Notes under the pieces: model-generated
Told to the model about the DNA's origin: nothing
Database searches by the model: none
The model's input: the letters and a program-made list of their open reading frames with translations, nothing else
Shown here: positions 1 to 5,445 of the stretch, piece after piece
Layout: each line of letters starts with the position of its first letter
How positions within the stretch are numbered: the first letter of the stretch is position 1
Assembly (NCBI GenBank): GCA_013815405.1
Contig: JACDGF010000017.1
Span: 1-13,455 of the forward strand
Source of the DNA: Caulobacteraceae bacterium
GTDB lineage: Bacteria; Pseudomonadota; Alphaproteobacteria; Caulobacterales; Caulobacteraceae
Direction of reading: 5' to 3'
DNA length: 13,455 nt
Translations under genes and position numbers: made by a program

Positions 1-228
1 GCCTTCGGCCTCGGGGTTGACCCGTCCGCCCGGCCCCGCTTGGGCTTGGCATGATCGCTGGCGCGATCCGCTTCGGAACGAAGCGCCGGCCGAGAACGAG
101 GGGCCATCCTGCCGGTCGGCGTCGCCGATCATCTTTTTTAGAACGGCCAAAAGGCTCCGCCAGGGGCGCCGCTGGGACGGTCCCCTGTGGGTCGGCGCAG
201 CGATGTAGCCGCCGGGCGGCGGCGGCCG
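1..228. other. Non-coding left edge, no convincing gene
   Basis: Short open frames here have no recognisable motif and no good ribosome binding site, and overlap each other in several frames, as expected of GC-rich non-coding DNA. The stretch holds a small hairpin at 69-85 (arms CGCTTC/GAAGCG) and a terminator-like hairpin plus T-run at 116-139. The minus-strand regulator ends at 229, so this is also that gene's 3' flank. The 3' end of an unseen gene to the left cannot be excluded. Confidence 0.5.
116..139 (+). terminator. Possible weak intrinsic terminator
   Basis: A 5-bp stem (TCGGC / GCCGA, loop GTC) is followed five bases later by six T residues at 134-139. This is the right order for rho-independent termination of something transcribed rightwards from outside the window. 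The stem is short and the T-run is offset, so this is only a candidate. Confidence 0.25.
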
Positions 229-567
229 TCAGGACGCCTTGGCCCAGCGCCTGGCCTGGTGCTGGAGCACGAGGCCCTGGAGGACCGCCTTGGCGGTCGC
301 CTTCTCCTCCGCCCCGAAGGTGCTGAGGGCTTCGAGGAAGTGCTTGAACTCCTCGTCGGGTCCGCGTTCGGCTTCCTCGAAAAGAAGCATGTCGGTGGAG
401 ACGTGAAGGGCCACGGCGAGGCGGAGAATGCCGTCGAGCGAGGGCTGACTCTGGCCGCCTTCATAGCGCTTGATCTGAGAGAGGTTGATCCCCGTGGCGT
501 TGGCGAGCTGCACTTGCGTCATGGCCCTCATCTTGCGGGCGGCGACGAGTCGCGAGGGGAAGCTCAT
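229..567 (-). CDS. XRE-family helix-turn-helix repressor, 112 aa
   Basis: A small DNA-binding regulator. Residues about 5-64 form a Cro/C1-type helix-turn-helix: the segment RKMRAMTQVQLANATGINLS carries the usual TQxxLA helix and recognition-helix pattern, followed by QIKRYEGGQSQPSLDGILRL, the conserved second half of the fold. The tail (65-112) is acidic then basic and probably helical. The frame is open far upstream, but I start at ATG 567 because XRE domains normally begin within a few residues of this point; ATGs at 633 and 642 would add about 20-25 residues of unlikely sequence. A good minus-strand promoter lies about 80 bases upstream and overlaps a palindrome, so autorepression is likely. 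It diverges from a mobile-element primase gene, which suggests a phage- or island-type maintenance switch. The family is clear; the regulatory target is inferred. Confidence 0.85.
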   Translation of the reverse strand: MSFPSRLVAARKMRAMTQVQLANATGINLSQIKRYEGGQSQPSLDGILRLAVALHVSTDMLLFEEAERGPDEEFKHFLEALSTFGAEEKATAKAVLQGLVLQHQARRWAKAS

Positions 568-626
568 GAGCAGAATCCGGCGCCAGGTGACGGCGCCGGG
601 AGGGTAAACCCCGGAAATGCTCGATC

Positions 627-657
627 TTGACATAGGTCGCATGTTAGCCACCATTAT
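627..657 (+). promoter_or_regulatory. Candidate promoter for the primase gene
   Basis: A perfect TTGACA at 627-632 and CATTAT (4 of 6 to consensus) at 652-657 are 19 bases apart, longer than the ideal 17. Transcription would start near 664, about 36 bases before ATG 700. An AGGA at 688-691 serves as the ribosome binding site. The -10 lies in the same palindrome as the opposing promoter's -10. A second perfect TTGACA at 675-680 lies too close to the start codon to serve this gene. Confidence 0.35.
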
Positions 658-660
658 GGT
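650..660. promoter_or_regulatory. Palindromic operator candidate ACCATTATGGT
   Basis: Perfect 5-bp arms (ACCAT / ATGGT) around a central T, located between the divergent repressor and primase genes. It covers the proposed -10 elements of both promoters, the position expected for an operator bound by a dimeric XRE protein. One site could therefore silence both genes. The sequence and symmetry are seen directly; the binding protein is inferred from adjacency. Confidence 0.45.
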
Positions 661-681
661 CGAATCATCTGCACTTGACAA
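653..681 (-). promoter_or_regulatory. Sigma-70-like promoter for the XRE repressor
   Basis: Read on the minus strand, TTGTCA (676-681) and CATAAT (653-658) are separated by exactly 17 bases, each one mismatch from consensus. The predicted start near 646 gives a leader of roughly 80 bases before ATG 567. The -10 hexamer lies inside the palindrome at 650-660, which fits autoregulation. Confidence 0.5.
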
Positions 682-699
682 GGTTTTAGGAAAGCCCCG

Positions 700-2949
700 A
701 TGGCGCGCATCCCGGAGGTGGATATCGAGCGGCTGAAAGCCGAGGTGAGCCTCGTCCGGCTGGTCGAATCGGCGGGCGTGACGCTGGAAAAGCGCGGCGC
801 CGATCACGTCGGCCGCTGTCCGTTCCACGACGACAAGACGCCCTCGCTGGTGGTCACGCCGGCGAAGAATCTGTGGCGGTGCTTTGGCGCCTGCGACGCC
901 GGCGGGGACGTGATCGCCTGGGTGATGAAGCGCGAGGCGGTGAGCTTCCGTCACGCGGTCGAGCTGTTGAAAGGCGACTATGCGCCTGACCTCCATGCGG
1001 CGAGGGCGGCGCCCGTGGCGCGTTCGGTGACCGCCAAACTCCCCGCCATCGCCACGCCGGCCGAGGATGCCGAACTGCTCGGCGAAGTCATGGGCTACTA
1101 CCACACCGCCTTGAAGCAGACCCCCGAGGCGCTGACCTATCTGGAGAAGCGGGGGCTGGTTCATGGCGAGCTGATCGACGCCTTCAGGCTGGGCTACGCC
1201 GACCGGACCTTGGGCTATCGGCTGCCCTCGGTGACGACCAAGGCGGGGCTGGAGGTTCGCGCCCGGTTGAAGCGGCTGGGAGTGCTTCGCGAGAGCGGCC
1301 ACGAGCATCTGCGCGGCTCGCTCATCGTGCCGATCTTCGACGCGCACGGGCGGGTGGCGAACCTCTACGGCCGCAAGGTCAGGGACGACCTGAGGGCCGG
1401 CACGCCGGACCATCTTTACCTGCCGGGGCCGCATCGCGGGGTGTTCAACCTGGCCGCCCTGGCCGCGAGCGAGGAGCTGATCCTCACCGAGGCGCTGATC
1501 GACGCCCTGACCTTCTGGACGGCCGGCTATCGGCACGTCACGTCCAGCTACGGCGCCGGCGGCTTCACCGAGGACATGCTGGAGGCGTTCACGGCGCATG
1601 GGGTGAAGCGGGTGCTGATCGCCTTCGATCGCGACGCCGCCGGCGACAAGGGGGCGGCGGCCGTCGCCGAGCGGTTGGCCGCCAGGGGGATGGCGGCGTT
1701 CAGGGTGAACTTCCCCAAGGCGATGGACGCCAACGCCTATGCGCTCGCCGTGAAGCCGGCGGCCAAGAGCCTGGGGGCCTTGCTCAGGGCGGCCGAATGG
1801 ATGGCCGGCGGCGCCACGGGCGCCTCGAAACGACGGCCGGCGGCCCCGGAGTTGGATGGGGACATGGAGCCGGCGCCCGCCCCGGTCTTCCTCTCAGCGG
1901 CTAAGGAAGAAGTTCCTGAAATCCTCCCCGAGCCCAGCGCGGCGAGCCCGCTTCCGCCGGGCCCGCCGCCAGCCGTGGAGGCGCGGATCGGCGAGCGGGA
2001 CATCGTGATCGCCCTGGGAGATCGCACCTGGCGGGCGCGGGGCCTCGCCCGCAACACCAGCGCCGAAAGCCTGAAAGTGAACCTGATGGTCCGCCGGTCT
2101 CTCGCAGATATGGGCGAAGCCTTCCACGTCGATGGCCTGGACCTGCTCATCGCCAAGGCCCGCGGCGCCTTCGCGGCCGAGGCGGCGCTGGAGCTGGGCT
2201 TGCCGATCGAGGCGGTCAAGCGGGACCTTGGCCAGGTGCTCTTGAAGCTCGAGGCGGTGCAGGAAGAAGCGCTCGAGGCGGCCAAACAATCCGCCGCGCC
2301 CGTGGCGCCGGCGATGACGGTCGTCGAGGAATCGGCGGCCCTGGCGTGGTTGAAGGCCCCGGACCTGCTGGCGCGCATCGCCGCCGACGTGGCGGCGATC
2401 GGCGTGGTGGGCGAGGCGGCGAACGCCCAGGCGGTCTATCTGGCGGCCTTGAGCCGCAAGCTCGATCGGCCGCTGGCGGTGTTGATCCAGTCCACCAGCG
2501 CGGCGGGCAAGAGCGCCTTGATGGACGCGGTGCTGGACCTGGTTCCGCCGGAGGAGCGTATCGCCTACTCGGCGATGACCGGCCAGAGCCTGTTCTACCT
2601 TGGCGAGGCGGACCTCAAGCACAAGGTGCTGGCCATCGCCGAGGAGGAAGGCGCGCGCCAGGCCGCCTATGCGCTCAAGCTGTTGCAGAGCCAGGGGACC
2701 TTGACCATCGCCTCGACCGGCAAGGACCCGTCCACGGGCAAGCTCGTCACCCAGGATTACACCGTCGAGGGGCCGGTTGCCTTGATGCTGACCACGACGG
2801 CGATCGACCTGGACGAGGAACTCAGGAACCGCTGCCTGGTCCTCTGCATCGACGAGAGCCGCGAGCAGACCCGGGCCATCCACGAGCGCCAGCGCTTCGA
2901 GGAGACCCTGGAGGGGCTGGCGGCCGAAGAAGACCGCGCGCGCATCCTG
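700..2949 (+). other. Primase-helicase module of the chimeric ORF (truncated)
   Basis: In order: a CHC2 zinc finger with ligands C40, H43, C61 and C65 (CPFHDDKTPSL, then CFGAC with three rather than two residues between the last cysteines); a TOPRIM fold with E264 in LILTEALIDAL and the metal-binding pair D310/D312 in LIAFDRDAAGD; a proline/alanine linker (about 370-425); a helical region; and a P-loop ATPase with STSAAGKS (Lys604), an acidic Walker B-like AIAEEEG (648-650) and an arginine pair at R709/R711. CHC2-TOPRIM proteins make RNA primers and the P-loop domain is expected to be a helicase; such fusions are common on islands and phage-like elements. Similarity stops abruptly at EEDRARIL, where relatives go on for some hundreds of residues, so helicase function is probably lost. 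Confidence 0.75.
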
Positions 2950-4275
2950 ACGCCCCTTCTTCCTCTTAGCCAGCTCGTCCTCCGAAGCCTTGGCGAAGGA
3001 GGACCTCTTCCCACGCGCTCTCGCGCGTGCCAGCTTGGCCGCATGGGTCTCGCGGCGCTCAAACCCTGGCCGGCCAAAACCCCTTCAAGGGTGGGTCCGC
3101 CCGCGTGCCGATCGCCGGCCGCGCGCCGGCCCGCAAGCTACGGAGGCCACTGGGAAAAAGCCCCTTGCTATGACCGGGCCGCGTCTGGCGGATCAGTCGT
3201 GGGAAACGATCCGGTCAATCGGAGCGATCCGAGCGGCCTTTGCGCCAAACGCGACAAGAAGACCCTGGCGTGCCTCGACAGCATCGGCGGGATCGGCGAG
3301 ACGGCGGCCGCATCGTCGAGCCTGCTCGAGGACACGGACAGTAGCGGAAATCAGCAAACCGCAACCGCCGCGTCAACGACCTGGACCGGTCCAGCCGACG
3401 GCAGCGGTTACAGCAACAATCCAACGAATCTTCCTCTGGAGGCCCAAAAAAAGAACTTCGCCGACCCCAAACAGAACGGCATGGCCGAGTCGAAAAAGCA
3501 GGAGGCGATAGGTATGGCGTTGATACCCGCTGCAGGCATCACAGCGGGTTTGACGATCGAGACCGCCCCCGTCATAGGACGCCTCTTCTTCCGCTGCTGC
3601 TTCGCCGCAGGCACGTTGGTCGACACGGACCGCGGATTGCGGTCTATCGAGCAGATCAAGGTTGGAGACCGCGTTCTTTCGAGAGAAGAAGCTACCGGCG
3701 CCACAGCGTACAAGCCCGTTCTTGCATTGATTCGCCCCCACCACCGCCAGATTTTCAGGCTGACCCTGGAGGTCGGCGAGCGCGGCGAGCGCCACCGCAT
3801 CGAGTTCGGCGTCTCGGACGATCATCCCTGGCGCACCGTGGCCGGGCAATGGGTGGAAACGACGGCCCTCACACCTGGCGACCGACTCATTCGAGCCCGG
3901 GGACCGCCGGCTCGTGTGATCTCCGTCGAAGGCACCGCCCGTTCCGAAGCCACATTCAATCTGGAGGTCGCCGACTTTCACACCTACTTCGTCGGAAGAG
4001 ATCGGCTCTGGGTGCATAATGCTTGTAGCGTTGAAAAATTAGCCGAAGCCGCCCTCAAATACCCAGGTAAAGCTGGAAGGTTGAAATTTCATCATATTCT
4101 GCCAAGATATCTTGGAGGTGCCGCAAATAGCACCACGGTGCGCATTGACGCAGCCTATCACCAGCTAATTACAAACGGGTTTAGATCACTAGCCCCTTAC
4201 GGCGGGTCGCTTCCCCAGGCGGAAAGGATTCTTGAGATAATGAAGGAAGTTTATGGCGCTTTTCCTTTACCTTAA
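700..4275 (+). CDS. Chimeric ORF: primase-helicase N-terminus fused to RHS/Hint/toxin C-terminus (1191 aa)
   Basis: One uninterrupted frame joins two unrelated proteins. Residues 1-750 are a mobile-element DNA primase/helicase (CHC2 zinc finger, TOPRIM, P-loop domain). Residues 751-833 match nothing I recognise. Residues 834-1191 are the C-terminal end of an RHS polymorphic toxin with a Hint domain and a toxin tip. The start is ATG 700, with AGGAAAG just upstream and the protein opening as primases of this class do (IPEVDIERLKAEVSLVRLVE). The primase would normally continue well past residue 750, and the RHS tail would normally follow a long YD-repeat core, so both partners are truncated at the join. 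Whether this is one expressed fusion, a read-through scar or an assembly chimera cannot be settled from sequence alone. The RHS part has no obvious start codon and ribosome site of its own. Base composition shifts towards AT from about 4020. Confidence 0.75.
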   Translation: MARIPEVDIERLKAEVSLVRLVESAGVTLEKRGADHVGRCPFHDDKTPSLVVTPAKNLWRCFGACDAGGDVIAWVMKREAVSFRHAVELLKGDYAPDLHAARAAPVARSVTAKLPAIATPAEDAELLGEVMGYYHTALKQTPEALTYLEKRGLVHGELIDAFRLGYADRTLGYRLPSVTTKAGLEVRARLKRLGVLRESGHEHLRGSLIVPIFDAHGRVANLYGRKVRDDLRAGTPDHLYLPGPHRGVFNLAALAASEELILTEALIDALTFWTAGYRHVTSSYGAGGFTEDMLEAFTAHGVKRVLIAFDRDAAGDKGAAAVAERLAARGMAAFRVNFPKAMDANAYALAVKPAAKSLGALLRAAEWMAGGATGASKRRPAAPELDGDMEPAPAPVFLSAAKEEVPEILPEPSAASPLPPGPPPAVEARIGERDIVIALGDRTWRARGLARNTSAESLKVNLMVRRSLADMGEAFHVDGLDLLIAKARGAFAAEAALELGLPIEAVKRDLGQVLLKLEAVQEEALEAAKQSAAPVAPAMTVVEESAALAWLKAPDLLARIAADVAAIGVVGEAANAQAVYLAALSRKLDRPLAVLIQSTSAAGKSALMDAVLDLVPPEERIAYSAMTGQSLFYLGEADLKHKVLAIAEEEGARQAAYALKLLQSQGTLTIASTGKDPSTGKLVTQDYTVEGPVALMLTTTAIDLDEELRNRCLVLCIDESREQTRAIHERQRFEETLEGLAAEEDRARILTPLLPLSQLVLRSLGEGGPLPTRSRACQLGRMGLAALKPWPAKTPSRVGPPACRSPAARRPASYGGHWEKAPCYDRAASGGSVVGNDPVNRSDPSGLCAKRDKKTLACLDSIGGIGETAAASSSLLEDTDSSGNQQTATAASTTWTGPADGSGYSNNPTNLPLEAQKKNFADPKQNGMAESKKQEAIGMALIPAAGITAGLTIETAPVIGRLFFRCCFAAGTLVDTDRGLRSIEQIKVGDRVLSREEATGATAYKPVLALIRPHHRQIFRLTLEVGERGERHRIEFGVSDDHPWRTVAGQWVETTALTPGDRLIRARGPPARVISVEGTARSEATFNLEVADFHTYFVGRDRLWVHNACSVEKLAEAALKYPGKAGRLKFHHILPRYLGGAANSTTVRIDAAYHQLITNGFRSLAPYGGSLPQAERILEIMKEVYGAFPLP
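2978..3003. repeat. Palindromic element at the fusion junction
   Basis: A hairpin with outer arms TCCTCC/GGAGGA, a symmetric GAA/GAA internal bulge, inner arms GCC/GGC and a TT tip. It lies 28 bases after the last primase codon with recognisable similarity. Read on the minus strand it encodes SSFAKASEDE, a peptide pattern I associate with short palindromic repeats that sit in or near coding regions in several bacteria. Its location at the join suggests it marked or promoted the recombination. The surrounding 2950-3195 shows no recognisable protein on either strand. Confidence 0.4.
3598..4020 (+). other. Hint (intein-like) pretoxin autoprocessing domain
   Basis: Residues 967-1107 of the chimeric ORF. 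It opens with CFAAGTLVDTDRGLRSIEQI, then KVGDRVLS, the classic block A of bacterial Hint domains in polymorphic toxins. A block-B-like SDDHPWRTV follows (His1042), and it closes with NLEVADFHTYFVGRDRLWVH then Asn1107. Ala-Cys comes next, so the usual His-Asn terminus is present. These domains are thought to cleave and release the following toxin. All key residues (Cys967, His1042, His1106, Asn1107) are present, so it looks catalytically intact although the rest of the gene is rearranged. Confidence 0.8.
4021..4275 (+). other. HH-motif nuclease-like toxin tip (84 aa)
   Basis: Residues 1108-1191, directly after the Hint His-Asn. The central motif is LKFHHILPRYLGG (His1131-His1132), followed by RIDAAYHQLITNGFR with His1154. 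A His-His pair followed by a third His about 22 residues later is the layout of HNH/His-Me-finger-like nucleases (AHH/LHH-type clades) used as polymorphic toxin tips. DNA or RNA cleavage is therefore the likely activity, but the exact clade is not certain. The coding DNA is visibly AT-richer than the primase part, as usual for exchangeable toxin tips. The cognate immunity gene should be the next ORF. Confidence 0.6.
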
Positions 4276-4289
4276 GCGCCGGTGACGTT

Positions 4290-5156
4290 TTGCGAGAACT
4301 ATTTGAATTCCGAATTTTGGAGAAATATGCGGCAAGGTTATTCTGCGACGATGAGGGAGAACGCAAGGGTCTGGCCAGGATGATTTTTATGAGGGCTGAT
4401 GATCCACGCCTCCCTCAGATCGGAAGAATCAATCGGGAAATAAATTCGGAGACCGGAGGGTATTTTTTTTATGGTTGGGATGTAGTCCGTCGATATTCCT
4501 CTGAAGAAATAGATAGTGCCGGTTTGTTTCGTTTGATAGTTACTCGATCGGCTTACTTTGAACCCGCCGGGGAGGATTGCGGAACGCTCTACGATGATGG
4601 TCCAGCTTGTGATGTCTGCCTGGCAGGAGCTAAGCAGGTCGGACCGCTGTACTTGGATATCAGCCGGATACCTAAAAGCAAGGACATCGCCAAAACCATA
4701 GGCGGTGAGATTGTCGTATCCCAACGGCTCGTCGATATCTTCACCGAGCATGTCGTGACGGGCGCCGCTTTCCGCCCGGTGCGCCAGAGGAAAATGAAAA
4801 ACCTCCGCCCCAACGGCTGGTATCAATTGGCTGTTCGCCCGCCCGAGGCCGAAATCGTCCCTCCGACACGGGTCGGGCTGGATCCTTTCGACGACGATCC
4901 CGAGGGAAAGTACAGGTGTCCTCAAGGGGACACGATCGGCCTTAACCTTCTGTCCGAGGTCACTATCGGCGTCGGCTCTCAATATAAGGCTGATGTCATC
5001 GCTACTCGGCAATTCGTCGGTCGCCGGGCGGGAGTCCTCAGACCTGAGAAAGTCATTTTGGTTTCGCCGAGAGTTCGCCGGCTTTTCGAGAATAGCAGGC
5101 TCAAGGGCTGTCGATTCGAGATCGCCCACGTTGAACCGATCATGAAAACCGATTAG
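4290..5156 (+). CDS. Probable immunity protein, CxxC-type family (up to 288 aa)
   Basis: Begins 14 bases after the toxin stop, the usual position for an RHS-tip antidote, and shares the toxin's AT-rich composition at its 5' end. The middle has a Cys pair CDVC (107-110), then LYLDISRIPKSKDI, then GGEIVVSQRLVDIFTEH and GAAFRPVR. The second half repeats the architecture: KYRCPQGDTIGLNL (a degraded second Cys pair, Cys210 with Gly213), then VILVSPRVRRLFENSRLKG. This two-lobed pattern of a Cys pair followed by a (V)SxRxxxxF strand-helix unit resembles the double-CxxC immunity proteins of myxobacterial and proteobacterial toxin systems. The start is uncertain: TTG 4290 has GGTGA just upstream; ATG 4380 would give 258 aa. 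No signal peptide or membrane segment, so a cytoplasmic antidote. The pairing with the toxin is inferred from position. Confidence 0.65.
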   Translation: MRELFEFRILEKYAARLFCDDEGERKGLARMIFMRADDPRLPQIGRINREINSETGGYFFYGWDVVRRYSSEEIDSAGLFRLIVTRSAYFEPAGEDCGTLYDDGPACDVCLAGAKQVGPLYLDISRIPKSKDIAKTIGGEIVVSQRLVDIFTEHVVTGAAFRPVRQRKMKNLRPNGWYQLAVRPPEAEIVPPTRVGLDPFDDDPEGKYRCPQGDTIGLNLLSEVTIGVGSQYKADVIATRQFVGRRAGVLRPEKVILVSPRVRRLFENSRLKGCRFEIAHVEPIMKTD

Positions 5157-5158
5157 CA

Positions 5159-5432
5159 ATGGGAGATAGTACCAACCCGGTGAACAGCGCCTACGACGGC
5201 CTGAACCGCGACGCCGCCGGCGGTTACGACGCCAACGGCAACCTCACCTCCGATGGCGTACGAAACTTCACCTATGACGGCGACAACCGGCTCGTCGGCG
5301 AGAGCGCGCCGGGGGTGGCCATGACCCTGGCCTATGATCCCACCGGGAGGCTGCAGAGGACCACGATCAACGGGGCGGTCACCCAGCTGGTGTTGGACGG
5401 CGACGCCCTGGCCGCGGATTATGGGCGCCCCC
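5159..5432 (+). pseudogene. Orphan RHS/YD-repeat fragment
   Basis: About 90 residues of typical RHS core: NPVNSAYDGLNRD, GGYDANGNLTSDGVRNFTYD, GDNRLVGES, LAYDPTGRLQRT, LVLDGDALAADYG. These include at least three YD-repeat units that in intact proteins wrap into the toxin-enclosing shell. The match starts three bases after the immunity stop codon and ends at about 5432, 14 bases before the P450 stop codon; the frame continues as out-of-frame P450 sequence. ATG 5159 opens the frame but there is no upstream core or downstream DPxGL end. In an intact gene this segment would come roughly a hundred residues before the GNDPVNRSDPSGL piece found at 3199, so the parent gene was split and its order changed. 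It may be the remains of an orphan module carrying a second toxin tip. Confidence 0.65.
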
Positions 5433-5445
5433 GACAGCGGGTCCC

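Larger units (their letters stand above)
3199..4275 (+). other. RHS C-terminal tail with Hint domain and toxin tip
   Basis: Begins with GNDPVNRSDPSGL (residues 835-847), the motif that ends the RHS/YD-repeat core just before the variable toxin region. A low-complexity Ser/Thr/Asn linker follows (about 850-940), then a short hydrophobic stretch AIGMALIPAAGITAGLTI (936-953). After that come the Hint domain (967-1107) and the toxin (1108-1191). In intact systems the RHS core forms a shell that carries the C-terminal effector for T6SS or other export. Only the last few residues of the core survive here. A related YD-repeat piece lies downstream at 5159-5432 instead of upstream. Confidence 0.7.

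Noticed and set aside
675..680. Second perfect TTGACA as a -35 for the primase
   Set aside because: Its -10 would fall on the start codon at 700. The same bases are better explained as part of the minus-strand -35 TTGTCA.
568..1599. Minus-strand open frame extending the XRE regulator to 456 aa
   Set aside because: It runs antisense through the CHC2/TOPRIM coding region with His/Arg/Gly-rich shadow sequence. The HTH domain begins naturally at ATG 567.
1894..2883. 329-aa minus-strand frame opposite the primase
   Set aside because: It is an antisense shadow of a gene with clear motifs on the plus strand, and its composition (Arg/Gly/Gln-rich, no domain) is typical of GC-rich shadows.
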